NCBI GenBank assembly: GCA_902729315.2
Contig: LR746269.1
Location: 1,713,501-1,777,500, forward strand
Direction: 5' to 3'
Length of the DNA: 64,000 nt
DNA from: Spirodela intermedia
Taxonomy: Eukaryota; Streptophyta; Magnoliopsida; Alismatales; Araceae
Part shown: positions 33,955 to 47,491 of the stretch, in pieces
How the letters are laid out: every line of letters starts with the position of its first letter
Numbering within the stretch: position 1 is the first letter of the stretch
The notes under the pieces: model-generated
Told to the model about the DNA's origin: nothing
What the model saw: only the letters and a program-made list of their open reading frames with translations
The model's database searches: none
Translations under genes and position numbers: made by a program

Positions 33955-34758
33955 ATTCCGTTTAGGGGCCAAATCATAAGTGTCCAGCTCGCAACGGATA
34001 AAAAAGGTGATTCGAGAGAAGTTATCGTTAATGGGCCTTCTAGTGTGGTTTATCGGTTGGGCTCATTCGTCATGGCCCAAAATACTTCGACCTACGCTGG
34101 GTAATACCCGGCCCGTTTAATAACTGCGGCAAGAATCTGGCCCACTAACCGAGAGAGAGGGAGAGAGAGAGGGAGAGAGAGGGAGAGAGAGAGAGCATTT
34201 TTCAACCAGATCTCAAGGCGTATGTAATTCCTCGGGAACGGGCATGTCTGTGGGCCCTTCTCGTGTCGCTTTCTCATTCGTCTTCAGACGGAATCAGTCA
34301 AGCGATACGGAGCGGCGCAGTCAAATCTCGTTGGAAAAGTCTTGGCGTTTGGAACCGGATTGGTTAACGGATTTAGGAAAAAAACCGAGGCGGACCCGTT
34401 ATGAGCGGGGAAGATGGAAAGCGTCATCTTCGTTGGAAAGGCGGCGCTTTTTCTGTTTTCTCGGCGTCCACCTTTCCTCTGGCCCTGAAACTGACCCAGC
34501 AGTCCTGCCGGCGGCGCCGCTGCCGGCTCCGGCGTGCTGCTGTCCACCAGGCGACGGAACTCGTCGGAGGAGAAAGAGGAGATCTTTTTTCCCCTGGTGC
34601 TCTTTTCTCTTCAGGAGAACCTTTCGATCACCTGGTAATGGAACCAAGATCATGGAGACGGGGAATTTTTCCTCCGGCAAGAAGCTACTGGTTCGGGGAG
34701 AAAGCAACACATCCAAGGGGTTTTCCGGGCCGAAGAGGAGGAGGAAGAAGAAGAAGAT

Positions 34759-34802
<44 letters not shown>

Positions 34803-34831
34803 AGCAGCAACTCCAGATCTGGGCTCGGCGA

Positions 34832-35509
34832 TCAAGGGGAAGCTGAGGAGAAGACGGGGAACAGGGGGAGGAGCTGGGGAGGATCCGCCTCCCGCGGGGT
34901 GGTGGCGCTCCTCGGAGATGGGAGGAGGTAGAACCCTTTCTCCACGGCAGCGACGGCGGCGGCGGTGGGGGGGGCGGCCCTCTCCTCTGGCCAGATCCCG
35001 GCGGCGGAATTGGGATCTGGGCGGCGATAGAAGGGGTCGGGGATCAGCGGCGTGACGGGGCTGAGCGTCAAGGATGGGAAATCCAGCACGCTGGGGGAGA
35101 GAATCTCCGGCGGCGGCGCCGCCTGCTGCTGCGGCTTCCGCGGGGAGAAATCGGAGGGAAGGAGGGGGTTGATCCGCAGATTCTTGAAGCTGTTATGGCG
35201 GCGCTCGCAGAGCTTGAAAGCCGGCCGCTTGGGGCCGTTCCTGCAGGATGGGAGGGAGGGCTTTCCGGACATGTCGGAGGAGCCGGTGAGCATCTGGACC
35301 ACCTGCTTGAAGGAGGAGGTGTCCGCCTGCACGAAAGTGGTCGGGTAAGGGTTGGCGTCGGAGGGCGGGATGAGCTTCTGCGCCACCGGCGGGGGCGGCG
35401 CCGCCGCAGCTGCTGCTCCATTGCTGTGGCCGGCGCTGCTGGTGGATGTTCTTGGAGACGACTGTGTCGACGGGCTCTCCCTCTCCTGCGATCTACACGG
35501 GTTCCCCAT
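34832..35509 (-). CDS. VQ-motif protein, 225 aa, single exon
   Basis: Plant-specific nuclear cofactor of WRKY transcription factors, often a MAP-kinase substrate in defence and growth. The VQ core FKQVVQMLTG lies at residues 67-76, inside FVQADTSSFKQVVQMLTG, which fits the VQ4/VQ13/VQ30-like group. The N-terminus is Ser/Thr/Pro-rich with several SP or TP sites (SPSTQSSPRTSTSS). A basic segment KRPAFKLCERR follows the VQ core, and the C-terminal half repeats Pro-directed sites (LSPSVLDFPSLTLSPVTPL). The Leu-Pro-rich tail ends at FSSASP. The gene is intronless, as usual for the family, and the frame is very GC-rich. The start is the first ATG in frame, and (CT) runs lie in the upstream leader. 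Confidence 0.93.
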   Translation of the reverse strand: MGNPCRSQERESPSTQSSPRTSTSSAGHSNGAAAAAAPPPPVAQKLIPPSDANPYPTTFVQADTSSFKQVVQMLTGSSDMSGKPSLPSCRNGPKRPAFKLCERRHNSFKNLRINPLLPSDFSPRKPQQQAAPPPEILSPSVLDFPSLTLSPVTPLIPDPFYRRPDPNSAAGIWPEERAAPPTAAAVAAVEKGFYLLPSPRSATTPREADPPQLLPLFPVFSSASP

Positions 35510-38055
35510 CCACAGCGCCCCACACAGAGAGAGAAAGAGAGGAGAGTGGGGAGCAGGAGCTGCTGCCTCTGGGTGAGAGACGGAAGAGGAAGGAGAGGGT
35601 GTGTGGAAGAAAGCTGATCAGACGGCGTTTGTATGTTTCTCCGCTTTCTTTTGTCCTCTCTCTCTCTCTCTCTCTCTCTCTAGCGCACTCCACTGAACCT
35701 TAAATTATTACTAAAGGTTCGAACATATTTAAAAGTTTGCGCTTTGGCGTGTCCTCCCAATATATTTGTTTAAATACCCCTTTCCGCCATTTTCCACGCG
35801 AGTAGCCACTGTGGTCCAACATTCGCCGTACTTGGTGCTAAAAGACCCTTAATTATTATTTGATTTTCTTAGGTGAGAGGGTGACTGGGAAGGCCATTCG
35901 ATATGTGCAGACTTCCTAATCTATGAAGTATTCATAATCTTATATTTTAAAAGTGCATTAATTCTTTTATTTATAGATATATTATGTATTTCATCTGGTA
36001 AGATAATTATTTTTTTATTTGTTGGTCATGTGGGAAAGAAAATGAGGATCTAATTCTGCTGACCGAGCATTGTCAAAATTAAGAGTTGACTCAGAATTAT
36101 AATCAATCTGGCATGCTTTCTCTTCTAGGCTTTATTTTCGGACCCAAATTTGGACCATATGGATCATTGGCGCTTACTTTCCAAGGTTTTTTTTTATTTT
36201 TATGAATTAATAAATATAGAAATATAATCATTTGCATTGTGACTATATAATTAGGAGATAAATTGATATTTTTGGGTCACCAAATGATCCGTCATAAGAA
36301 TGAGATCTCAATTTTGTTGATTTGATAGTTATTATGATCAATCTATTGTTGACCTAGTAGCTTTGACAACAACAACTATCGTTAAATCAAAATGGCCCTA
36401 CTTTTTTCAGATAATTATCAAGTTTTAAGGTTATATGTTGACTTTATGATCACAAAAACCTAGAGTCATAAATTTTAATTAATTATATAATTATTTAATT
36501 ATTTAATTATTTAATTATGATGCTCCAGTAAATAAAAATATAATTTTGCACTTTTCTTCTGCATATATTATCCCATGTATTATTGGTTAATATTTTTGGA
36601 ACCATATCCCAAGGTGAGGGGTCAGCTTTGGATTACAAATGGTAATAGAAAATTATTATGACTGAAATCTGACATAATCGCTATATTATTAGTTATTTTA
36701 GAATGCATAAATTAGTTCCATATTATTTTTTTTGATAGAGTTGATGGAGATAATGTGATTGTTACAGGCTTGTTGACTTTGGGGGGGGGGGAAATGCATA
36801 CTTTTCCAAACTTTATCTTCAAAATTACTATTTACGGAATTGGATTGGATTAGGTAAAGTATGGTCAAAGATGGCAAGAATGGAGTTGGACCCGGTTTTG
36901 GGGAAGGTAGGGCCCCACCCCACCCCACCCCACCCATTTTCAAACTAGAAGTTAAAGTGGAGTATTTTGAAAATATTTTAAGATAGTTTGACTCACCTAC
37001 GACTGAATTGGCAGAAAACCAAGGGAAATTATAATGATTTTAGAAAGAACACCTGGTTACATTGAATTTATTGAGTTCCCCACCGGGGTGGGCCCATTTA
37101 GGTTGAAGGGGGGGGGGGGTGGGGGTGTTGGTGACTTATCGGATCTGGTTCGGAAATATAAAATAATAAGAGATTTTACACGGAGATCCCCATCCGGCAT
37201 TTTTTTTTGCGTTTTCTGACACTGCAGAAAAAATGAGATGGGGGGCGAGTTGGTGAAGAGCCATTGCAGAAATACCCTAACATTTTTTTTTTGTGTATGA
37301 ACACAGAGCGGCGGCATCTTGGACTGTTGGAAAAGGACAGCTGAAGAGGCGACCGCAGACTTGTATAATAACTGATAGGTCTCTGTCGAAAGTTTTGGTA
37401 AATTAAATAATAACTAGCATAGTTCTTACATGACAGAAAAGCTGGTGATAAAAATAAAATTTCGTCGTTACTTTGACCTTTTATCCTCAAACGGGCCTGT
37501 TAGGCCCAGAGCCCGGCCCGGTCTCGTCTGCTCGGTTCATCATGAAAGACTAGATGCCTGCTCCCTCTCTCTCTCTCTCTCGCTGGCCGGGCCGTGGTTC
37601 ATAAGATGTGGACCAGGCCCGAGACGCCCCCAGCCCGCTGATGCAATCTTTTTAATTGTTTTTGTAAAAGTGATTGTAATGGTATCGTGATCCAGTGGGC
37701 CCCACTGCTGGTGAGATTTTCGTCTTCTGGGAGCATTTGTTCGGGTCAACACACGTCAACGTCATGGCCCCCGCTCTGGTTGGATCTTCCGCCGAGGAGC
37801 GCGTCGCCGGTGAAGGGGCCTGCACAAGGGCCCGGGCTGGCTTCGCTTAAAAAGACTTCAGTGAGCCGGTGGACTCAGTGACAATATGTCAGTTATTTGA
37901 GGATTTAATGAAATATTTTAGTTGACCTCTTGTTTCTTCGCACAATACTACAGTTCTCCAGAAGACTACGGAGATTTTTCTTATTCAATACAAAATATTT
38001 TTTATTAGAGGCAATTAAAATTTATGAAAAAAATTGGTTTCTGATTGAAAGGCGT

Positions 38056-38219
38056 GACTGGGCCATTTCCGCCCATGACGGCCAATTCCAAGCCCATGGC
38101 TCTTATAATTCTCGACTCGATATGGACTTTTTGAGAAAATTGTAGAAAATAGGCTTTGGGCCTTCGACTTATGAAGCCCGGGCCCAACCTCTTTATTCAC
38201 AAGCCGCAGTGCCACAGAG

Positions 38220-38263
<44 letters not shown>

Positions 38264-38345
38264 CGGGCCGCAAAAATTGGACGAAGGTCCGCCACCTGTG
38301 CGAACAAGGGGTAGCTCGTCTGGGGAGGCCGGCCCATTGGGCCTA
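38056..38345 (+). promoter_or_regulatory. Site II-like promoter region of the DnaJ-zinc-finger gene
   Basis: Motifs of the TGGGCC/GCCCA type occur at about 38056, 38090, 38158, 38170 and in GGCCCATTGGGCCTA at 38330-38344, some 250-540 bp upstream of the ATG. Such clusters mark constitutive promoters of organelle and translation genes. A (GA)n tract at 38224-38260 sits among them. Function is inferred from motif density only. Confidence 0.45.
38224..38260. repeat. (GA)n microsatellite
   Basis: About 18 GA units in the promoter of the DnaJ-zinc-finger gene. Confidence 0.95.
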
Positions 38346-38594
38346 CATGTTATCCCTCGCACGCAATATTAAAATACCGGAAATACCCCCACCGAATGGT
38401 ATATTTTAGGAATTGTTTTCGATGGATACGTGGCATAATCTATTGGTCACTGACGGCCTACGTGCCCGACGAGATTTTCTTTCCAAGGTTAAAACCCCAA
38501 ACCGCCCCCACCCCGCCATTACTCTCTTCTCCACTCTGGTTCTGCTTATCCTCTTCTTCTGCCGCTCGAGCGGCAGGGGGGAGGGGAGAAGAAG

Positions 38595-41500
38595 ATGACG
38601 AAGGGGACGGACCGGCTCGTGCAGCAGGTGAAGCAGTTTGTCGATGTCAGGATCAAGGTCTTGCAGTCGCGGTACGGGCATGTCGCCATCGACCTGCTTG
38701 AACTTCCTCTGAAGGTGATTCTATCGCCGTTCACCCTCCCCTTCGACATTGCCGGCTCCGCACCGCGAGGCTTCGGCATCCCCAAGCTTGTCTCCGACCT
38801 CTCGTTTGGTGCCATCTTTGTAAGCGTCTCTCTCTCTCTCCCCGCTCCTCCTCAATTATCTTCCTCAGCCGCCACGCCCTGCCGTCTGTTGGTTGGAGTT
38901 ATTGTGGAACTTCTTTTTTTGGTGTGGTGATTTTAGGCGGTGGCTACAATCGGCACATATGACATCGCATTGGAGTTGGGGAAAAAGGTCCTCTCCCAGA
39001 GGTAATCTGTGCCGTTTTGTATCGTTCACTGCCGTTGTGTGCACCACGTACTCGTACATCTTCGGTTGGTTTATCATCTGTTTCGAGAAAATTTTCTAAT
39101 CCTTTATTTTGACTTGATAAATTTACAGAAAATACGTAAGGATTATTAAGTTCTACATCTGGGATAAAACTTGATAAAACTTCCTTCACACTGTCAAATT
39201 TATCAGTCTTTGTATTTCCATATCTATGTGAAAATGCATATATTTTTCACCCAGCTCAAATCATGCCGTTGCACACACAGAACTAATGCTTTAGTTGTAA
39301 ATATAAAGATGCAACTTTAAGTGGTATTCCATATTTGAATCGTCTTTTCTGCATGCAGGAATTGTCAGACCTGCAACGGTTGGCAAGCATTACGGTGCTC
39401 TATGTGCAAAGGTTCAGGGAAAGTCCATTATCGAGTGAAAGGCTACAGCTTAAAAAGGTGGTGCTTGATTTTCGATATATTTTTATAACGTTAATGAAAA
39501 TTCTATTCCGAATATATCCAATAAATCTCTGCCCTTGTTGAATAAATTTGTGATTCTATTGTATTTCTGTATGCCGCAATCCAGAAAGTAGGATTCCATT
39601 CATTACATATACTTTCTGCCAGACACTGTTCCTGCAATTTTTACATCTTACTATACACAGATTTCACCATCGTCTGAAACCTGTTCTTTTGTCGTCTATC
39701 ACGCTATTTTGAAACGGTTCCACATATATTTGGTTTTTTGAGAAGTATGGGAGCAAGTTTCTAGTTTTGTGATCCTCTTCTATTCCTTTGACAACTACAT
39801 GGAAACAATTAGACGATAAACTTGTAGATACCAAGTATAGTGTTATGCTAGAAGAGCCATAGCGTCCATTGGGCAGTCAGTAGGATATAGGAAGTGTTTC
39901 CTTTAGGCATGGTTGCAGTCTTCTTCCCCAACTCATTTACACCCTGACTGATGAAGGATGCTTTTCCCTGCCATTCCGAGGGCCCTTTTTTTGGGTAAGG
40001 AATAGGAGGATGCTTTATGATTAGCAGCAGGTTCACAAATTCTCCACTATCTGAAGTGAATCAAAGGCTAGCATCGTTTTTTCTCCTCTCAGATCGTGCT
40101 ACTTCATCTGTTGCTTTGTAGATGGCGTTAGGTCTGTGTATCCTTGTCTCTTGGTGGATTTTCCAGGGACCAAAATCTGCTGTAGGTTCATGTATCCAGA
40201 TTTTTTTTTGTATGCTGAGTTTTCATTAAAAAAAGGAACTTTATTTCCTTCAGAAAATAGAGAAATGGGAGATAAGGATGAATTTGGTGAATAATTTAAT
40301 ATAAATCATGGGACATCAGAAGTGTTATTTTATTTGGGTGATGTTGGTTGGAAAAATGATCATTGCGGCATCAGCTTTCCAACATAAAATTGCTGCAAAA
40401 ATTGAATTTTTTCAAGAAAATTTCCTAAGAAGTTGTTTCTTGAATCCCCATGAAATGGCACCAGTAGAAGCAGTAGATGTGTCTTTTAGAATTCAAAACT
40501 TGTGTTCCTGGCAGAAGATTAATGTTTACTTGATTTATTGTTTATCCAGATGCGTTTATGGTACAGAAATTTTAAAGTATGGATTCAAAACTTTTCTGAA
40601 AGGCTTCATTTGACCACATCTGTTCTCTACTCATTCGTTTCACAGACAATGCTAGGTTGTAAAAGAGGACCACGCTATTTATTTTTTTCTTTGGCAGTAT
40701 ATTGCATTTATTTCCTCTTTTTGGATTGGGGGTAGTCAAGAAATCTGACTTTTATTCATGTTGAAACATTTCTATGAACTCTTAGGCTCATAACTCTGTA
40801 GTCGGTCTGACTCCTAATCTGGTGCGCTGATAGATGCCTCAGCACCCCTGGAGAAAGAAAATCTTTATTGATTGAAAAAAAACTATTACGAGGAGAGCGA
40901 AGTCCAGTATTTATAACAGACCCCTAGAAAGTTCTAGACATACTGACATAGACGTGGACATATAAGAAACAGTATTTATTAAGTACATCTCGACAAGAAA
41001 CTCACTTAATTTAGTATCTCATTCCTGTCAAGTGATGGAATTCAAGTCCGCATCTTGAGATTTATCTGGTGAGAGTGATTCCACAGTGTTGTCATATGCA
41101 TTTCTTGTGTATTTCATCATAGATTTTTGTACAACATTTTGAATTCTCCTGGTTCGTTGTTTTGAATTCTAAAGTCTTGGAAACTTTTTGAAGTAGGATG
41201 TGTCTTTAAAGATTCCCGATTTCCCTGATTTCTATTTTATAGTGGCCAGAAACCAACAGCTGAGCACATTGCGGAAGCCATTGCTGAAAACAGGGCTGAG
41301 TTACTGCACCTTCCATCTGCTATTGATCCTTCTCTACCTTTACCTTCTAAAGACTGTCCAAAATGTGATGGATCGGTAAGTGCTTATTGCTTATGTGTTT
41401 CTTTAACTACTGTCTTCGCAGCTTTACTTTCTGTGATTAAATTTCGTTTCTTAATCTTCAGAGACATTTAACATGTTAAGTCAGTTCTCAAATATTTTAT

Positions 41501-44500
41501 AATCATTGGATACTATTAGTCATCCACTTTATCATTCAGGTCAAATCACCTTTTGCACATACATTGCAAACGAAGAAAGTTTGATATCGAATATAACCTC
41601 CATTTATTGATGTCTTACAAGGAGGTATATGGAAGTTTTGGTATTTATTTGTGCTTTTGGCCAATCTGCTAGCTACTACTAACATTGGGTTGACAGTTGG
41701 GCATGGGATCATGTCCGTGAAATAACCATAATCTTTAAGTATTATATGCAGCTGAAAGGGGTACCAGAATGCATAAGATATTCATATTCCACCGTCCAAT
41801 ATCTCAAGTTGACTAAGACTTTCATATGTGGTGCTGTTTTTTGTTCAACATAAATACATCTACGTCATATATATTGGCCAACTGAAGTACCAATTTATAG
41901 TTAAAAGGACGCTGACATGAATAGATCTAGTTTCCATTACATGTTTAACTCTGTAAAGTAATTTCTAAAAATTTTATGTGTTTTACTTGCTTATTACTAG
42001 AAATAGTCCTAGTTTGTGTTGGATTTGGACATGGCAAGCGGAAATTTCTCCCACCATTTTTGTTTAACCAGTCCACCTGATATTTAGAAATTTAACTGGA
42101 AATTAATGTGGCAAGCTGTCTTTCATGCACTGATAACTTAAATTCTATGCTGTTTAAATTTCACTTATCCTTGAGGTAAGGATATTTGGAATTTTGTCTC
42201 TGAGGTTCACAATTCTCTAATTGCAGGGTGTAATGAGTTGTCCAAAATGCAAGCATCAATTGCAAGTTCGTATCTCTGCAGATGACGTGAGTTCTATGTC
42301 TGAGAAACGGATTCATCTTTAGGCACTACTTTAAGATTATAATCTACATGCCTCTTTATTCTTGCTAATTCTTTCTGCTTTTGTCTTGTAGTATATCTCG
42401 CTGTATTCTTTGGTTTGGTTGGAATTGGTAACGTGAGTGCAATGAAAATGACACAAGTTCTTGATTTTTGCTTATTAATTCCGGACAAGATACGGACATC
42501 TCTTGGTATAACTGAAGCTATTGTTTTGACCTAATTATCTGCCAAAAGGATACATGTGCTCAGTGGGGGTCTTCCATACAATCGAGAGATGGTGGAGGTT
42601 TTGGAAAAGTACAATCTACAGAAACAGTCTTCTTTCTTGAGATGGTCAAAGGGCCGACAGAGAGGAATCATAGTTAATCCATTTCTCCGTTTTCAACTGA
42701 ATGTCTTCAGTTCGCAGAACCTTTGATTTTCTTAAAGTTGTTTTATTAGTTGTGCAGAATTATACTGATGCTTTAAGTGGTGTTTTACCTGCACTATTTT
42801 AATGTTCCTGTGAACTAGATCTTTTGCATTCATACCTGCACACAGTCGAATTTGTCCTGCACATGCTTGAGCATACCATAGGGATATATTTTCACAATTC
42901 TAGAAGATTATGATGCAATCCTCTTATTTGTTTTTCATGAAATTTGACAAGATTCTCTTCCAGCATTTTTTGCAGTGCTTATACGAGTTGTTTTTATTTT
43001 TCTCAGATTATGGAGCCGCCATGGAAAGCCTATAATGTCTTAAAGAAGATGGACTACCCATACGAGGTAATTAAAAAAAGTACACTATATCCTGGTTAGC
43101 TTATGATTTCTCTTCAGTGTCGGCAATCTCTATTTCGTTTTCTTGCTCACATCCCAATGCAGTTTATGGCTTATGAGAATATTTTTATATTTTTACTTCG
43201 TCGTCCACTTGGATCTGAAAAGTTCTAGTTCCTTTTCTTGTAATTGTCTGCTAGGAGTCTCTTGTGGTTCTTTTCAGCACAAAGATGTATTACCCAATCT
43301 TTACATGCATTTGCTATCTTCTGTTTCAACATACTTTAATAAAGTTCGATCTAAAGTTTTGTACTTATTTGTTCAGTGGATTTCGAGTTATTGAAGGATC
43401 AGTGGACTTTTAACATCAATGCCTTAAATGCATTTTTGTGGATTATTGTTATCATTTTCCAGTTTTCACGGAAGGGTTCAGTGATGTGTTGCTATTCCTA
43501 CCGGGAGCTGATTTTTTTTTTCCCTTTGTTGCTATTGGTTTTTGTCATTTTCTTAGCAGTGATTCTCTGTGGATTATAGATTCCTACTTTCAGGTTCTGT
43601 TGGGGTTATAGGGCTAGTTATCTTTTTCTATATTCATCTTTTTTCTTTATGCCGTTCAGAAATCTGTTTCATGTGAATGCCAGAAACCGAAAAGAGCTGT
43701 TTCTCTTTCTTCCATACGATATTTGTGATCTTCCCGTCATTCAAATAACACCATGATAATTGAATGCCAAGTGAAGCCCTTGTTCAATGATGATGGTTTT
43801 ATGAATGTCTTCAAATGTATGGTCGTGTTTATGTCTATGCTATAGGGTCATTCACATCATAAATAAGATATCTGATGTCATATTCCTTAACAGGGTTAAT
43901 CTCTGTAAAACTTTTCTTCTCTCTTATTGACTATGTGAGACAAAATTCATGCTTGATTGTCGGTAGACCATCCCCAAAGTGATTCTCTAAGGCTGAAAAA
44001 AGGCAAGTCGTGTTGATGTGGACAACTTTACCTTTCTCTCTGCAGAATATTCTTAACAGCATGAAAGACCCAAAGATCGCAGCATTTTGGTTGCTTACAA
44101 TGCCTCAGGTTGTGGGCGGATTTAACTATGATGATGAAGTTAAGCAGAAAATTTGGTGGGCGTACAAGGTACGGGGACTTAAGTTTTTAATCAACTTCCA
44201 TGTGTCTTTATGTGCTTCTGTTCAGCTTGGTGCCTGTCGTTATAGAATACATTCCCGACTAACTTTGGTCAAAGTCGGTTCATCTACCTGTTAAATTGGC
44301 TTCTTTCTATTGATGAGGCAGAAAGATGAAATGATCTTTCATATGATCTGAACAACTGGTTTGCTAAAATTTATCAAAATCTTTACTGTCCTGAGAAGTC
44401 TTCCGGTGACAACTTAAATGAAAACGAGATTTAGGATTTATTTGGATGCTTTAGTCGAATATTATTGATTCTGATGTCCCTCTGATTGGGGAATTCGGCT

Positions 44501-46495
44501 CAGTAGAACCCAAGTCTGGTGAATATTTTTTTTGGCAATAAAATTAAGTCAGGTGGAAGCAGTCAATTCTGATGTGGTTTACTGGCGATCTTGTCTAATC
44601 CCACCTGTTTCTGAAAAATCATTGCAATACAAAACTATTCTCTTGGTTTTTGAACTAACTCGTGTCAATTCTGATCGAATTGGCCAATCTTGCAACTATG
44701 AGAATGATTGGGCGGCTTGGAATTTATCAAATGACAGCGACCCAATTTTCTGGCTTCATACAGCCTTATTTTCATTTGGTGGCATCTCGATGTCCAGAAT
44801 CAGGTTTCCGTTCTGCTGGTTTATTGCATGGGCATGCCACAACCTGTACAGCAGTAGAGTAGGAGTGATCAATATTACGATTTATCCAGAAAAGGACATT
44901 TTTTTCCTCATATGCATTCATCTCTGGCGAATTGATGTGGGCACGTTGATCCTATTATGGTCTTCCACTGACATTATGTTCGGAAAAACTTGATTTAAAA
45001 CTTATGCGTTGATCTTCTTAATGGCATAGTTATATCACCTTAGAAACTTGTTGGCGCATCAGTTTCATAGAAAAAGCATCGTTAGAACAGATCAGAAAAT
45101 GTGTATGAAAATGAGTTTTGGCAGTGTTTGTTGTAATGTTTGGCATGGATGTTCTGTTTAGTTCCCATTCTTTATGTTAGTATAGAAGCATTGAGGTTTC
45201 TTTTACATTGGCTTTCTTCTGTTGCTAGGAATCAATGCGTTATGACCGACTTCGGGATGTAGTTTCTCAGCGAAAACCTGGTTGGGAGCACTTACAGAGT
45301 GTGAGTATCTGAATTTTATCATGAGTCTTTCTCATGCTTTCTTTTTCCAAATTTTTTGCTGGTGAGAGAGCAATTGGTTGGTCAGAGATTTTAGCTATCA
45401 CAGGTCATGCTGTGTGTACATACTGTTACTCTTCTGTCATTAGCAGTTCTATATGATCCACACACGTCTGGACATGAATTAAAACGGAGCTGATTTAATT
45501 TCCTCTGGGCGTTGAGAATTTCGTGGTATCATTTTTTCAGCAACATAAACACATCAAGATATATCATCGTGCTATTTAGTAATCATATCCTATCACGGTG
45601 CTGGCCTTTAAATTTAGCTTTCTCGTGGGAATTTCATTTGATACGGTAAACTGTGCACATATTGTTTGTCAATTTTTTCTCATAATACCTAGATCTCCAC
45701 TAATGGATATTTGCACTTTCATGTCTAAGCTTATATAATTCTGCCAATAGAATTTCTGATTGCCTAGCCATATCTCATCATGGTGCCGGAATTAGCAATG
45801 GTATCCTGTGTACAGATTGTAGATCAATTTTTCTCGAATAACTAGATTCCCACCGATGAATATTTTTCTCTTTCATATTTATATAATTATCTCCTAGCCA
45901 TCATTTTGCCTGAATATTTGCATTTTCATTTTTATATACTGATATCATTATCAGACTTGCCTTGTTTTCTCTCATAATTTTATGTTCATTATTTGGGAAA
46001 ATGAATTTTTTATTTCAAAGGTGTTCCAGAAACCATTCATGTAGGCAGGATTAATGATTGCAGATATTTTATAAATGTTCAATTGTAACCAATAAGTGAG
46101 TTTCTCAATTATTTACGCTTGCAAAGTTTGCTTGAAGCTCGTGCATATAAAATCTGTGAGAGAATTTTTTCTTTTTGGGCATGCTTTTATTCTCAAGGTT
46201 CCACTATATGCTTGGGATACCTCTGTTTTATAGTCATTGTGTGTGCATGCACGTGTGGATACCTGCTTGACTGCCTGCGCATGTACAGTAAGATAAGGCA
46301 TAGAAGTAATCTGAGGGATTGCCCTCTTTGTTTAGTCAACATTATTTTGATCTTACAGTGGTAACTTTGGGAGATATGTTGCTGCCCTTTCATTATTGAT
46401 CTATCAAGTGAAGAAAGCTCTCTTCCTATAGAACAGATATACTGAGTTGTATAATTTGTAGTACTGCTCTTTAAGTTGTGAATTACTGCATGAAT

Positions 46496-46538
<43 letters not shown>

Positions 46539-47491
46539 GATCTGGTATGGTGAGTCAGAAATCTGACTATCACTTCATCAAGTAGTATATCATATTCTTT
46601 TTTTTCCTTCAATTCTTGGCAAGTTATTAATCTGTGTGCGAAACTGATCCATGTCATTTGTCTGGAATATGCGCCAAACTTGTCTGGAATATGTGGCATT
46701 GTCACAGGTCCTCACCTCTATAGATCCAGCTCGTGCAAGGGATGATCCAGCTATTATTAGAAACGTGCCGCATTACAAGGCCAAGAAAGCATTGGAGGCA
46801 GAGGTTATGAGGCTAGACGTCCCACCGCGGCCTCAGAACTGGGGTGTAAGAACTCAAAAGCCTTTCGTTGACTTTCTTCTTATCCATTTCTCAAACATAT
46901 CTTGTTGACACGCCCAATATAAAGTTCTACTATTGGAAAGAATAGCCGCCTTCTGATACTATGTAAATGGCGAATCATTCCCCAGGAGCTCGACCTTCCG
47001 ATCAATGCATCTTCGTGGACTAGAGAGGAGCTGGAAGACCCGAAAAAGCTACTAGAAATGACGAGTCTTCTGAGCGCCCAGAGAGAAATGGCCGACAAGA
47101 TCTTAGATGCCCAGTGGGAGGCAAAATGGCGTCAAGATAAGGTATGCGACATCTGAAGCTCATACTCGTTCTATGATGACAATAATAATACGACTAAGAT
47201 TTCCATCTATTGTTGATGACTTGATTTCTGGGCATTTATTTAATTCCAGCTGAATGATCTGCTGGAGGAGAAGATGCGGCCTTACATCCAGAGCATGGAT
47301 GATGTTCTTCCCCAGTCTGTCATCATCCAATCCAACACTGTTGAAAACAAGGTCTCTCTCTCTCTCTCTTCCCAGATCTAACTCTCTCTCTTCGTATTAT
47401 TCTTTTATTTTATCATACTTGAAAGGCCTTTGGATGACATGGATTTCTCATGATCCAGAGAAAACCCAGGCGAAGATGGTGGCTCTTTTGA
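38595..47491 (+). CDS. DnaJ-type cysteine-rich zinc-finger protein without J domain, 421 aa, function unknown
   Basis: Twelve exons: 38595-38819, 38937-39001, 39359-39457, 41243-41375, 42227-42286, 43007-43066, 44046-44168, 45229-45300, 46708-46845, 46986-47141, 47250-47351, 47459-47491. All borders are GT-AG and the phases agree. The protein has four C-x-x-C pairs in two clusters: CQTC (residue 99) with CSMC (109), and CPKC (168) with CPKC (179). The spacing C-x-x-C-x-G-x-G resembles the zinc-binding domain of DnaJ, but there is no J domain. After the fingers come conserved-looking blocks (AFWLLTMPQVVGGFNYDD, AKKALEAEV, QWEAKWRQDK) and a terminal RRRWW-like basic/aromatic tail. I recognise it as a conserved plant protein family but cannot name a function. 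No obvious transit peptide is seen; the N-terminus is mildly amphipathic with hydrophobic stretches at about 50-65 and 75-85. The last exon (11 codons) is short and less certain. Confidence 0.85.
46498..46539. repeat. (CT)21 microsatellite in an intron of the DnaJ-zinc-finger gene
   Basis: Perfect CT tract in the intron between exons ending at 45300 and starting at 46708. Confidence 0.95.

Larger units (their letters stand above)
32848..34831. other. Intergenic region between mannanase and VQ genes, rich in GA/CT microsatellites
   Basis: No gene recognised. It holds the mannanase promoter and the VQ gene 3' flank. Microsatellites: (GA)26 at 33121-33172, a GA tract at 33787-33802 after ATATAT, (CT)n at 33908-33946, interrupted GA at 34145-34195 and GA at 34763-34800. 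Several GGGCC/GGCCC motifs occur at 33858-34115. The open frame at 34244-34846 plus is low-complexity and Arg-rich and shows no family motif. Confidence 0.6.
35510..38594. other. Intergenic region between VQ and DnaJ-zinc-finger genes
   Basis: No gene recognised. A (CT)n tract at 35655-35681 lies in the VQ leader or promoter. From 35700 to 36900 the sequence is AT-rich, with a TTAATTAT run near 36480-36515. A CCCCA run at 36913-36935 and a G run near 37109-37125 can form G-quadruplexes. From about 37490 the base composition turns GC-rich with many GGCCC motifs. Short open frames here lack family features. Confidence 0.6.

Noticed and set aside
34244-34846. 200-codon open frame on the plus strand downstream of the VQ gene
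   Set aside because: Low-complexity and Arg/Glu-rich, ending in a translated GA microsatellite. It lacks any family motif and overlaps the VQ 3' region on the other strand.
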